From: Oreocharis arfaki
Lineage: Eukaryota; Chordata; Aves; Passeriformes; Paramythiidae
DNA length: 64,000 bases
NCBI GenBank assembly: GCA_013398015.1
Contig: VZRR01013894.1
Coordinates: 496,001-560,000 of the forward strand
Direction: 5' to 3'
Positions 26,401 through 41,400 of this stretch are shown here, one piece after another (the stretch's first letter is position 1; each line of letters begins with the position of its first letter). The translations under genes and the position numbers were made by a program. Under the pieces are notes generated by a model. That model did no database searches. It was not told the origin of the DNA and saw only the letters and a list, made by a program, of their open reading frames with translations.

Positions 26401-29400
26401 AAGAATTTGCTCTACTTCCCCCAAACTCCACAACTCAAGCAAGGAAAAAGGCATGTTGAGAGGAAGACATGAAGCAAGAAGAAAACATAATACACAATAA
26501 ATTCACAAATGTTTTCCCAGACTTGTGACATTTAGACTCCTCCGACCCTACCTATACTCATATGTGCATATATATCTGTATCTGTATACACGCATTTTAA
26601 TATTACAAACAGGCTTGGCTTAAGCATAGTTTTTCTAATTATTTCATTCTTAATTTTTGACAGTGGAACCACCAACCAACCTTACAAAGTTATATATCTT
26701 ACAAGCTATAGTTTATAAAGCATTTTTACTATCAGCAGAACATAATTTCTTTTCGGAAAAAGAAAGAAGAGCAGTAAGTGAACATTTTATATTACCTTAG
26801 AGCTTTGAAAATGAAAAAGTGAATGTGTAAATCTTGCAGATATTTAAATACTAACATAGATTCTTTGCAGGCCCACATCGTAAATTATTCATTAGCCAAG
26901 AAAATGGAAAAATGTCATTTAAGTGTCAGAGAGATTACACTTTGAGATGCAGTGGGTGGTCCATACTGCTGTGCTAAACCACACCAGATAAAAACGAATC
27001 AAGAAGTTATGTAATAACACAAAGGATTAAAACATTCTTCAGAAGCGTCAGTGTGACTACTTTGCTTTCACACATATCAAGTGAATTAATGAAATAGAAG
27101 TAAAAACATAGCATTTCTGTGGTTTCAAAAATAGAGCACATGAGAATACATAGCCTGTAAAAAAGTGTGGGTGGTAAGGATAACAAACAGGTCTGAACAC
27201 AGCAAAGCAGTTAACACCAATTTCTGGTGTTACATATTATGGGTCTGTTTCTCCAGTGGCACTGAGAGACTAATAAGAACATGGTTTAATGCAGTGTAAT
27301 CTAGAGACTTGCTTGCAAGGAGCCCAAAGACTCTTACGAAATACAGCCTTGCATTGCTTATATCACTTTTGTCCTATTTGCAGTTTAAAGCTTGATAATA
27401 AGAATGGGTGGTGGCATTTACGGGATCACGGGCCAAAAAAGTGCAAGGGTCACTACTTAAAACTGCTGGGCAGGTTTTTTTAGATATTGTCACACAGATA
27501 CCTTACCCAAAGCTACTGCTGCATGAACAGGAACAGCAGGGCAACCTGAAACATGAGCCAGCCCATGGGCTGCCTTTACCAATACATAACGGAAAGTAAT
27601 CTAAACTAATTATAATCTAACAAGCTCCTTGTGTACTGTGCCTTTCCCTAGTATGAATATGGTTACAGAGGCTTGTTACCGTAAACACACTTTAAATGAC
27701 CTGCTGTTTAATCATCAAGCTGACTTGAAATTCTGCCAGAAGACTTCTGTGAAAAGCACAAGCTTCGCTGAAAATTTATTCCATTTGATTTTCCAACAGC
27801 GTCTCTCAGTTACACTTGTGATCTTTTATTTGAAAAATCAATTAATGATCACTTTTCTTCTCATCTGCTATGAATCATTTCAAAGCACAGAAGTTCTCCG
27901 TGTATCGTTCCTAAAAGTGAGTGCATTATGTATTTTCAGACAGTGGTTCATCCAGCAAATTACTATTTAACTTTACATTTGAAATATAAGGTATTTGCAT
28001 TTGAAGTTTATGCACCTTTAGATGAGGGCTGCAAATAAAAATTTAAATTAGCTTCCATTAGTGTTCTGTCTGCTGCTTAAAGCAGCTAGCCTATACCTGA
28101 GATCCTGAAGATTATGTCAGGATGAGAAATTGATGATAGAATCAATGTATCTTTGATGCAATTCTTTTTTATATGCAAAATAGGTACACAATGTCTAGTT
28201 TCTCTCAGCATATTAAGAACAAATAACAGAAAGCAATTATCACTTTCAAAGCAGCTGTTTCAGACAGCATTGTATGCTGTGACCGCTGCACTGGTATTAC
28301 TTTACACTCAGCTTCTGCTCTGGGACAAAATAAATTGTTTCTCAGGTGGAGAAATATGGGCAGAGACTAGAGAATAGTTCGCATCGGGGCCCTGCCCTTC
28401 CATGGGCACAACTGATGCAAGATCCCAGCTGTTGAGGCTTTTTTATCCTGCAAAGGATGAGGCCTCATGACTCCACACACGCTTCCAAGCCCTTGGGTCA
28501 TACCATAATACCCACATTCCTGCCTCATCACCTTACAAGTACACATGACCAACAAATTTTAGAACCGCCATCTCGTTCACATGCACCTTTGGGAAGATAC
28601 AGCATACACATAAGAGGAAACCAGGAAATTCATCAAGATTTAAAACTTCTACTTCCATGTCTTTGCTGACAGGAATACTCACCAGCTGTAGTAAGAAGAG
28701 ACTACAGATGATTCAACAAAGGTTGTTTTCATATAAGATGACAAGATACGAGTATTCAACTTCAAGAAATTGAAAAAGAACATGAGGACATGAGAGTGGT
28801 AGTTAAATATTTCTTCCCTATCTGCGCTGAGCTACAGATCTTTAGAACTGCTCCACAATTCTCTAGGCTGGGTCCAGATACCAGTTCTCTAACTTGGGCT
28901 CTTCTGGCACCGAGACAGCCCAAGAATGCAGGGGAACCTTGCTGCAGGCCACCAGTGCCAGCCTCTACGATGCCCCTGAGGCAGCACTGGCCAGCTAACA
29001 GTGCACTGCACACAGCAGCCAAGGTGATGGGTATTGGCTGGATAAAAACTCCTAAAGTGAGAAAAATTTTTCTTTCTAGTCTTATTCAGAAGAAAAGAAA
29101 GTAGAACTCCCTAGGACAAAGTACTCACTGTACTTTGTCCTAGGGAGTTCCACTTTCTTGTACTGCTTTGTTAGCAAGGCAGAAGCCACAGGTGCTTATT
29201 TTGATAAGAACATATGTCACCACCTAGGTTACACCCAGTCATGTCATGCATGGTCACAGGGCTGATGGGGTGCTAATTCCAACCAAGGAATTCCATCTGA
29301 AGGTAAGCAGGTAAGTGCTGTTCTGCTACCTACGCACCACAAAAATAGAACCATGCTCCCAAAAACATGCCATGCTCCTGCTGTCAGATCATTCAGGTTA

Positions 29401-32400
29401 CCTCCAGGATTATACCATTCCTTTTGTGTTCACATGTCTGCCAGCAGGTGCTGTCACGGCACCCACTGCTGCTCACCAAGCAATTCTCAGCGATGGTCAC
29501 TAAAGAAACGATTGCAGCTCATGTGTTCACACAAAGTTAGTGTCCTTGAGGTGTGGGTGTGTCAATAGGCTGTGTCTGGGGAACCTCCACTAAATTGTAC
29601 CTCTCCAAACTACCAAGAACAAACATCTCTGCCTCCACACATACCTGCAATGAAGAGATACTAACTTTCATTGTTCCACTGCTTCCTTCAGCTCTTGGAC
29701 CAAGAAGAACAGCTCAAAAGGACCGAGCACCATTTACCTGACAACTTCCTGACTTAAGTAGTGCTATATGGATAGTCAGATTAGTCTGTGGCAGGATCTC
29801 CAAGAATACCTCACTGCATCTTTCAGGAATAAGTATAGGTAAATTGCTGTTAGCAATTGTACCATGTGATAGCAAATGGTCTGCATTTGGACTGTTATTT
29901 CGTCTCAGAGCATCCACACTGGCCCTGTAATAAATGTTAATTTGCATCAAGGATATCTGGACAACTTTGTTCTGCAGAGTCCATTCTAACTTGAAAGGCT
30001 CCAAGTTATGTAGAAATTATGGCTGCATTACTATGCTTTCATTAATGCATACCTGACATCAGTGGTATTATGCAGTGACTGTGGTTGTCATAATGATCTG
30101 GAAACTGCCCTCAATGGTCTGTTTGGTGCAGCCAGGCACCTGCAGACACATTTGCCCTCTATCTGCAAGAGCTCAGGGCGTGTTTGACCAACACTTAGTA
30201 GAGAAGTACGATGAAAAGGAATAGCAACAAGCAGTGCTATTAGTAGTTAGACATATACTCTAAGGCCAACAAAATCACAGTCCTTTTGGAGAAGAGAGTG
30301 CTGCTTTGTCCCTAATGAAGATGCTCAAGCTCTAAACCCCACAGACCTTACATACTTATTTGGTAGACTGCATCATAGACCAAATAAATAATCAACAATA
30401 ATCTTCACCATCCCTGAACTTGTGAACAAGAACTTATAGAATAAAAGAGTTATAATCTTGAACAGTCAAAGCCCTTTGTGGTGGGCCTGAATGAAGATCT
30501 GTACATCATCCCTAACTCTTCTTCCCCTGCCTATACAGAGAAAGTATGAAACTCTACAGCATGTGAACCTTTGAGGACCTCAGCTGGGCAGTAACATGGG
30601 TGATGGAAGACCTGGATGACGTTCAACCAAGCAAACGAATGTTGCTACACTGACCTGATTGCCCAGTCATCTGCAGGAATCAGGAATTAACTAATTTTAT
30701 AGGCAAATGGCAATCACGCTGACCACGGGAAGAGACATTCTGCAAGTGGTGTGTCGATGCTGCAGAGTACCAACAGTCGCCCTCACCATTTCTGAACTCA
30801 AAACAGTCATTCAATACCAGTATATGATGTAATTGCACTGGGCAACTGTCCTCATCCACCACAGCAATCCTTGGCAAAGCAGAGAATGTTATGCCATAAC
30901 CATAGGCTACCATAGTGCCTTCTGCCTACAAGAAAGGTGGGCTTGACCTGAAGCACTGTGCTCTGAAAAGGAAATTCCCAATTACCTTACACTTTTAAAC
31001 TGAAGGAAAGGATACAGGCCCTTACCGAACTGTCCTGGGCAGCCTGACCCCACAGCATGTGGGTGTTTCTGATGCAGTCACTCTGTCATGGCACCCTCAG
31101 GGCGTCACCACTGGTGGCAGCAGCACCATGGCTGTGCAGCAAGTGCAACGGAGCTGCTCAGGAGCTCTGCTCTGCTGTTGGTTCCAGCACAGGCCATGTG
31201 AAGAACTTCCCATCTAAGCTCCTGGTGACAGATTAGATCAGGTATTGGTTGACTACACGCTGTCACTCTGTAGCGATTCAGTGCCTTACACAATTATTTA
31301 CAGTACACCCCTGTGCTCAATGCAGTTATAGCGGGCAGAGTGAACATCTCAAACTGATGTGTTCATAAGCAGTATCAGCAAAGAACTCAATATGCTGAAA
31401 AAATGCAGTTACCTTTCTAGCTCATAGAGTTAATCCTGAACTTTTACTGCTTTTCCCTGTGCTCCATGGGTAGAGTAAGATCTGTACACATATCACCCTT
31501 AAACCTTTTATCACCAACAAACCATTTTTTAAAAAAGCAGTTTGGTGTTAAAAGAGATGACTCATAATGCTGCAGCATCAGTTATCTGGCTTGAAAGGGA
31601 TGCTAATGTCATAATTTTGATTTTCATTACCAAGGAATAAGAAGGTAAAGGCTGAAAATGTTTTACACATCTATCACCTCATTTTATATTTTAAAGATAT
31701 AAATAAGCTACAATCATTGGTATCTTGGTGTGCTCTAATTCAAAAGTTGAGCCTATATTTTGTAAAGAAGCAACACAAAACAAAAATTTAAGCTCTTACT
31801 ACTACTTTTTCATTTTTTAGAGTTTTGTTCCCAGACACAGTAGAGGTAAATATGCATAAAACCTTACCAAAGAGCTTATAGTTTAAGGACTCAAACCTAT
31901 AGTCCTTCTATGAATATAAGTAAAAGAGATAAGCAGATAATTAGTCCCATTGAGCTCAAGGACAGATGAAGTGCTTACACACTTGCTGTATTGTACTTCA
32001 GCTGCATACATGTTTGAATACAAGCCATATGCTATATGCAGATCTAAGTGAAGAAAGATGTGACAGAAAAGTTAGCATAAAGACAGAAAAATATATAAGC
32101 AATACAATTGCTTCTTTAAACATGTGTATGAAACAAGCTAACCACCTTGATATAAAATAAATTATAACTAGTACTGATGAACCACACAGTTCAGAAATAA
32201 GGTTTGGCTCTGTTTTTGTCTGCTTAGCAACCATTGATCCTTTTTTCTGGTTTCTGTATACATGCCAGATAGGAAATTGTAATAATGTACCTTAAAATTC
32301 CATATCCCACATTCGGAATTTGATAAGACAAAGGGTAATATCTTTAAACTGAAAGAGGGTAGGGTTAGGTTAGATATTAAAAAAAAATTCTTTCCTGAGA

Positions 32401-35400
32401 CAGTGGTGAAGCACTGACCCAGGCTGCCCATCTCTGGAAAGTGCTCAAGGCTGGTTTGGAAGGGGCTTTGAGAAACCTGGTCTAGTGGAAGTTGTCCCTG
32501 CCCATGGCAGAGGGATTGGAACTAGACGATTTTCTGGGTCCCTTCTAAGCAAAACCATTCTATGATATTCCTATTCAGGAAGCACTTTTTAAGAGTAACC
32601 ATTTTTGTTCTTGGACTTTTTTTCATATAACTTACTATATATCCTAAGTTTGGGGAGTGTGTTAAGTTTTGGTTTATTTTGTTTTCAAATGAGAAAAGAC
32701 TCTTGGCTTGTTTGAGCATTAGCTTTTGGACCGACTGAATTTTCCTCCTTCTCTGAAATGGATTTTCAATTTAAATTACATCATAGTGCCTCAACAGTTT
32801 CATGGTACAATTAATACATACCTAAAGTCCAAATAATTCAAAATATTATTAAAACAGTATTCTTCAGAAAATAGAATTAAAGCTACATCTAGCCCAGTCT
32901 CCTGACACTGATAGTGATCAATAATGCATACCTATGGCAGAGCTCAAAAGCAGAGAAAACGTTCACAAAACCTAGCTGGTTTATCCTTCCAGCATTTCAT
33001 GACCTCTGGTTCAGAAACATTAGAGCTAAAGGACATTTCTTTGTTGGTAGAAGGTAGTGTAAAAACTGATAGCCAAGTGGACTTTATCCCACATAACTGC
33101 AGCTTGCAGCATATAATATGGATTTCACCAGCTACCTCCTAAATTACTTTACTTGGAAAACTCTCTAGATGCAAACGCTAAGAATTTTAGTCGGATTGTT
33201 TCATTAGGATTCCGCTTTCAAAGCTAATATATTTTAAAGTAACTAAACTGTCTTTATATTAGAGTGCAATCTACAAACACAGGCATTCCTTTAATCCTAA
33301 TTCCATAAAAATATTTCCTCCTGAGACAAGCATCTTACATGAATGTTCCAGCAATTTTCAGCAGTATCTCCTCCCAAAGGGTCAGACTACACAGTTCATG
33401 CAGTGAAAAAAGACAAGACAAATTAAAAGCGCTCAGCAGCTTGCATTAATGTGTTTCAAATCTAAATGTACAATTAAAATACAGCATTCACATTTGAAAA
33501 ACTGAACTCTGAAAAGCTTTGGGGTTTGTCTCCAAAAGACTAGTCAAACGTGTGGGATTTTGATTGTGGGGGAAAGGGAGCAATGAGTTGGGTGCAAACT
33601 TAGACCCATTTAGGTAGCTTCTCTTATAATTAGTAAAAAGACACATTTTTGGGACCACCTGGAATTTTGAAGATGGAGTATTTGGGAACAGCGTTTCTGG
33701 ACAGGAAACAACCCCCTGCAGAATGGATAATTGTTCGGCTACTTGGAAATACAACCAAAAAAATCATATAAAGCAAGGTGTATTGTATGATATATTGCTA
33801 TATTGTAACTACCAGGAAGTATTTTTAATAATACGCAAAGTTAGAAGAACATTATGATTTGAATAGAGGATCAAGGTGTTTCTCATGACAGATTGAAAAG
33901 AGAAGATTTTAATCAGTTAAAAGTAAGATGAACAGGCATCAGTTACTGGAAACTGCTGTGATTTCTAGTCAGACTGACGGAGCAGTATGAGACTGCTACT
34001 AAAAAAACCAGTTACTACAACTAAAACATTTGAAGAGATGATGGTACCTAATGACTTTCAAACTCCATTCTTTACTGACAGATTTTCCTAATGGAAATTT
34101 CTTTTCTATTCTCATAATACTTGTCTTTATAAATTAACTGACTGACATAGAAAGTTTGCTATACAGGGCTGATTTTGAATCCATTAAGCACTTCAAACTG
34201 CAGATAAATGAGATATACAATCATCGTGTCCATGGGAAAATTGACAGAAGTAATGCAAGCTCTCTGGAGCATTTAAAAGAATATTAAACCGTATACAAAA
34301 ATAAGCAAATCTGTGTCCTTTGCATCAAACAATAAACATATTTCCCCTCCCCCCCCNACAGTATTTTCCACTCCTTTTGAAGAAGGAAAATATTGTGATC
34401 TGTACTTGGTTTCAAAATCTAGGCAAGAAAAATGTGTATATATATATAGGTATATCAATAATACATATGCATTCATTCCATGGTTGATCATATAAAGCAA
34501 ACTGTTCTCAAGCAGTTATTTCAAGACTGAATAAATTTAACAGAATAAAGTCCAAAATGCGTGTCTTACAGTTCAAAGAATAAAATGATCAGTATGTGAC
34601 TTTTCCATGGTTACTAAGTATACAAAAGAAAATATGTGAAACAAAGTGCATTAAGTGGGCATTGTTCAGGATATAATCTATGTATACTAAAAATAGCCAA
34701 GAATATTCACAGAAATGCATCTAACTTCAGTGACCTTGGGTTCATGAGCTGAAGTCACGCATCTCAAATGTCTTCCTTAAAAATAAACAGGAATAGAGAG
34801 GATACCACACTTATAGATGGCTGATTTTGTACCTGATAGACACATATTTCTGATGGACAACAAATTTCTGACCTTTATAATTAGCTTCAGTGGAAAAGTC
34901 AAAGTTTTCCCAGTTTGCAGCTGTCTTCTAAGGGCTCTCATCATAGCACATTAATAAGACATTCTGGGGGGCATATTTTTGTTCTGAGTCTGCATCTTGC
35001 TCAGCACAAAGTCTGTATCTTGCCCAGCTGTAGCAAGGGCTCTTCAATATTATCGCACTGTGATGTAATCTCTTACTTGCACTGAACACTTGTCCTGTTG
35101 GCAAAGCTGTATCTCTTCAATTAGAAATTGAAACTTCTGCTGAAAATGGCCTTGATACCACCTATAAAAAAACACTCAGAATTAATTAATTTGATCTTTT
35201 TGTAATAAATCAGAATATATTTGTGGCTTCTTTGAAACAACTAGTGAATATTGGGGGTAATCTGACTGTTGGGATATTTATTGCATGAATATGTGGAGTT
35301 AATAGGTAGATGTAAGACAAGCAAAAAATCAGGAAAGACAAGAGATAAGTTTCTCCAAAGTAAATAGATGAAGATTAGCAATGAACATTCTATAAACAGG

Positions 35401-38400
35401 GGATGGGTTTATTTTGGGTTTGTGGTTATTCTAGACAAGGCTCTGGTTTAATAAGAGTATATAACATATTAGTCATGTTTAAGAATCTCAACAGGAATTA
35501 AGTTTACAAAACCAAACAGAAGAGCCAAATCAATAAGGCCAAACCACACAAAATTGTAGCCCAAAGCTTCAACTACACAAGAGGATGCACTGTGAAGCCT
35601 CAACATGAAGGGGGAAAAGCAGTAATAGGAAGAGAGAAGTGATGATGTGACATGCGTAACGTCACCTTCAGCTGTGACAACAACATCCTCAACTCTGTAA
35701 TTGAAGACAAATGGATGTTCCTGCTACGGTAACAGAGGCAGGGAGTGGGGGGAAGGCTGCTCTCCTGGGGTATGTGGGTGGTGTGAAGGCATTTACTTCT
35801 GCAGAGAAACAGAGGCACTGGAAAGATTAGGCAACTGTAGTCTTAGAGGAGGCATGATTCCTTTTACATGGCATATCCAAAGTCAGATAGAGTACATAAA
35901 AGGCTACAGAAAAAGCGGGTTTGGTCCGCCTCGAGACGCAAGATTAAATAAGGGATTAACACTTGCTGTTTGTCAAAGCAGTGAGACACTCACGATTTCC
36001 TCAGAAATCCTCTCCATCTCCTCCTTATATATCCATCAAAGGATAATGTTCTAGGACTGCAGTTGGTCCCTGTCCAACTCCAAATGATTTTTAACTCTGT
36101 TGTTTTGGTACTTGTTATCCAAAAGGAATTATTTTATTTTATGCGTAAACCAAACCAGTACCTCCACTAATCACAGTTTTCTAAAGAAAAATATTGTCAC
36201 ACAGTGGAAGAGTTTAACCAATTTCTTATCTAAAGAAGCAGGAAAATAATGGCAAGCATCTCACAACTCACTACTACCAAAACCAAACGCTTGGGTGGGA
36301 AGATATTGTAAGGCCACATCCCATTATAGATACATGTTTCTGTGCTGGTGTGACAGACTGGAAGGATCGCTGGCTCGAAACCTTTCATGCCTGTGTGTAA
36401 GAGGCAGGTCAGGCCTTTCCCTGGGGAGGCAGTGCCCTGCCCCATACAACACCCCGGGCCCATACCCTGCCCTGCAGTGACCACCAATCCCTGACACACC
36501 TGAGGCTCCACACCTGCCCCTGGAGCTCCCAACCCAGCTCCTGAGCGGCCAAATAACCAGAAGTCCCACCTGGGGGAAGGGCCCATTTAAGGTCAAACAT
36601 GAGACTCACACATCTTAACCTACCTCCTCTTGGAACTTTAGTTGAACACTGCTGGAACCCAGGAGCTGGTAGCTGTATTTGTTCTTTTCAGTATCTTTAT
36701 TTCCTTTCTTCTTCTAATCCCCTCTTGTTAGAATTTTGAGTAACTTAAAATTGAATGGGCTTTGAGTTTGCTAAGTTGAATGTGCTTAGTTAATACATTG
36801 AGAAGTGGTTTATGTTGAGTGAGTGCTACTCTAAACCTTTTGCCAAAGTTCTTTGATTTCCTAAAGTTGCCAGTAAAGTCCTTTTTGTTGATCTCTTGAG
36901 AATATCGTGTCAGTATTTCTCCCATGCATCTAACTCAGAGTACATAAACAACAGTAAACCCTGTTAAAAGTCTCATCAAGCGAGTTGTTTGGGGCCTTAC
37001 AACTGGTTTTAGCTGGGGTAGAGGTAATTTTCTTCACAGCAGGAGGTATGGGGCTGTGTTTTGGGTTTGGCTGAACAAGATGATCATAGAGATGTTTTTG
37101 TTATTGCTGAGCAGGGCTTGCACAGAGCCAAGGCCTTTTTTGCTCTTCCTACTGGCACGCTGGCAAGGAATTTAGATGTGCATGGGAGGAGATACAGCCA
37201 GGACAAGTGACTCAAGCTGACCAAAGGGATATTCCAGACCATATGACACCATGTTCATCGTATAAAGTGAGGGGGGTAAGGAGGAAGGAGGGACACATTC
37301 GGAGTGATGGATTTCATCTTCCCAAGTCACCATTACCTGAGATAGGGCTCTGCTCTTGTGGTGATGGCTGAACACCTGCCTGCCCATGGGAAGAAGTGAA
37401 TCAATTCCTTGCTTTGCTTTGCTTGTGTGTGTGGCTTTCGCTTTCCCTATTAAACTGTCTTAACCCATGAGCTTTCCAGCTTTTGCCGTTCCAATTCTGT
37501 CCCCAATCCTGCTGGTGGGGTAGTGAGTGAGTAGTTGGCTGCTGACTGGGGTTAAAGCAAGACAGTTACTCAGAGAACAAGTGATTTAATCAAAGTCATA
37601 CACTAACTTCTCTGCATGTTAAAAATAATCTGTGGCATTTGCCTCATCTGACTTCCAATTTGATGAGGCATCTCACTAGAGCTGCAGGAAGGTAACAGTG
37701 AGTTGAACGGGAAGCAAATAATTAATGACAGTTCCTGTAATCAGTATTGGGTTTGGAATAAAATCCTTGAATAGGAATGTGTTCTTTCAAAAACGGAGAG
37801 AGATGTGTTACTGGTATAAATCTTTATTAAATCTCGAAAGTGCTGAGGGGTGAGGGGGTTGAAATACCTCAGAGTTAATGGAGTTATTTACAATGTCAGT
37901 AAACTGCATTGCTGTCATGCTGTCCATCAATACATTAAGAAGCAGTCAGAACAGAAAAGTAAGCTTGAATGTGACATGTTGTAAGAAGGAGGATGCAAAA
38001 CCTCACTTTTAGCCAGGCTTAATAAATGATGGCTAAAGGAAAATTGCTTAATGGGTACCTATTTGCATAGAAGTCCAACATCTCAGAGAAAATGCAAATC
38101 CTGAAGAATCTACAAAAGGAGCGTAAAATGCCTTCTGACCAACTGGAGTTTGACATCCTCTTCAAAGACTGTCACAGCAAACACTTTACATTAGAAAAGA
38201 AAAAAGATGTATTAAAACGGAGTGTTCTAACAAATAATCTAGGTTTCCCCTAGAAGTCCTCTACCTAAGAAAAATGAAAGAAATGAGGCTGCGCACGGAT
38301 TATTGAAAGCTTAAAGAACTCCAAGTGCCTGGTGCATAACCTCTACAGCAAATTATCTACAGTAAATATTTTACTTGGTATTTTGAAGCGGTGAAGCTAC

Positions 38401-41400
38401 TGCTTCATATTCTGGGTCTGCCTATGAAATAGGCACAGATGCAACAAAACCATGGAGGAAGTAAAAGGTAACAATTCTTCACTTTCTTTTGTAACTAAAT
38501 CATATGGGCCATCAGATGAAACTACCAAATGGCAAAGTCAAAGCAAACAAATGGAGGTCTTTATGCAGGGACTGCAGTGTTAAACCACAGACTATCATGA
38601 CGCTACACAGCTGCTCCTGGCCAGCGCTGGAGACAGCAATGTTGAGCTAGAGATACAGAACGCGAACTAGGGTATCTAAATAAATCAGTATGGGATGAAA
38701 AATTTAAGAAAAACAGTAATGAAATTACAGAATTGCTTCAATACCAGTTACCTGTTAGCTCTAGTCCCAAGTCGTACAATTTACAGTGCCAGTGTCAATT
38801 ATGCAGGTAAAGTTTAAAATCCTCATCTTTTGGATGTATTGAAAATTTGTAATCCACTATTATAACTTTTGCTACTTGATTTTCCACAATAGTATTTTAT
38901 ATCTAGGCCATGTTCATGGAAACACATTTATCTACTGGTTTTCTAATATATTTAAATTTCTTTTTGTTCTTTAAAACTAAGCATAATCTTTCAAACTTTT
39001 CATCAAAACATTTTCCTGGTCCTTTTAAAGGTGTTTTTAGTTGTAATGCTGCTTATATTAAATCATATTGTATTATATTATAAAATATTATAATACTCGA
39101 TGTTAAGAGGTGCCTTCCAGTCACCTGATATAGTAGTGGAAACTAATGGGAGTTTTTCTAATTTTTCTGAGGAGCTCCAAGTTCCTTTCAAACTCCAGGA
39201 GATACACCAACTGAATTTGAAAGATATTCTCTTACTTTATCCATTTGTTTCCAGATTGTCTCTTCTGTTATTTCAATTCATGGAGACATCTTACCTTTTT
39301 AAATTAAAAGAGTAGGTTCAAAATCGATAATCATACAACTTTTCTCAAGATAAAGGAAAAGGAACCTCAGTAATATTGTTCATTTCATTAAATCTCTTTT
39401 TTCTCTGTGGTAATTTAAGAGATGTAATATCTTTAAATACATCATTAGAAGAAAAGTTATGGAAATGAATTTATTATTTTTCATTTACAGTTTTCAAAAA
39501 TTCTTTCTCCATTTTATGTGGCACTTCTTTTTACTTTTTTTTTTTTTCAGGCTCTCTTTAAGAACTACAATGCAGAGCTTTAATCCCTGCCATTTAAACA
39601 CTTTTTTTCTCATGTTTATGCTTCCTTCTCTGGGGTAGGAAAGCAGAACCATAACTTCTGCAACTATCAGAATGTACTCACGGTCTTCATGACAAGTTAA
39701 AAGTTTTAATTTCATCATCGCTAGCTTTCAGATCACCTTTCTAAAGCCCCCTTCTCCAAAGTTGACAGTAAATTTTCAGAATAGTAGAATTTACATACAG
39801 GCCTTGAAAAGGACTTGGAGTTTACTCAGTCAGTATTACTGAGGTTTAGTGATGACATTATGTAAAACAGTCCTCTGTGTTTCCTCCAACAAATCTGAAA
39901 AAAAGGTCAAACTACTGTGAATGAGGATTAGGATCCAAAAGTCAATTCTTTTTATTAAACACAAATTCCATTTCTGCCTAGCTTAAGCAGCTTTAGCAGT
40001 TCAAAAAGTAAAATAACCCCTTATTTCTATTTTAATGGCTAGTGCTGCTTTCTTTCCCCTCTGGACAGCATTCACTCATTTTCCTTTTCCTCATCAGAAA
40101 CTGAGCAACCTGACAATTATTTTAATTTTTTTCTCTTCTATAACCATGTAGACTTTTAGCAATTATACTTTGGAAAGTGCTGCCTGTAATAATAGTAATT
40201 GCAACTGTACAGTGACTGAAGAAAAAGATAAACATATGACTCTTCAGTGAAGAAATTAATACTAACTGAAACAGGACCCTAAAAGCAGTAACACTTAAAT
40301 GCAGTCTTTCAAGAAATGATCCACTTCCTGACAGAGTTGTACCACTTCCGTTACGAGAATTATTAGACTTGGATGCTTAGCATAACTTCTCCTTTCATGG
40401 TAAAACATTAAGTGGTTTTAGAGAGATAAAACTGTTGCCCAGAGCAGTTTCATAAAAAATACTTTAAACAGCAAATACACCTACCCAGTTTACTTTTCTG
40501 ACAGTTACTAAGCACAGCATGTTCAATTAAAGATTCAGATTAAACAAAAGATAAAAATCACAGACAATATATGCAAACTAAAAACTAGAAGTAATACTGT
40601 ACTAAAATCTCACACAAAAGCTGTTCCATGTCATGTTTGTCTTACACAGTGAGTCCTTCCCTAAATTTATTTTGCGGTTTCCAAAATTTGATCCTTTTTT
40701 CCCCCTGCTGTGCAAATGTTCTCCATGGAGCGATTAAGAGGAACATTTTGTATCATCGGGCTTTCCAAAATTTGTCCTTTGAAAATAATACCTATTTCTG
40801 TAACAATGACCATAAGAAAGCACCAGACACCTTCAACTTTAGCCCCATAGACACTACAATTTCCATAAGCAGCTCCCCTTCAGAGAGAAAGTAAACCAAA
40901 TATCTCAAAATTGTGAGGCCCTGGCATTCTGGAAGTATGCAGCTATAGCACTCATGTTCTTCTCTTTCTCTCTCTTTTCCTCTCAGAAGTCTGTACACTG
41001 AGCATTTCAATTTTACCTCAGCCCTCAAACCAGCTTGGCACATCACCTTTTTAGAACCAAAAAGAAAGTGTTGTGACACTTGTTTTTTAATGAAGTTCAA
41101 TAATATCTTTCTATGTGGGAATTTCCCACAGCATTTTTTTCTTCCCTCTTTTCACAATTAGGAATGGCAAGTAAATACGCATATTTTTGAACAGTTGTGT
41201 TGTGGGGTAGAGAAGGGACATCTATCTTTAGAATGGTGTTACTCCATATTCCCAAACTCGCAGCACATGCTCAGCCCAAACACTGAACTGTTGGCTGACT
41301 GACCTGTCGGGTTGCTCTTATCGTGCAGATGAATATAAAAATGCTGCTTAAAAAACCAAAAACCAATTACACTACGGAGCAAGAGTGGCTCTGCACTGTC

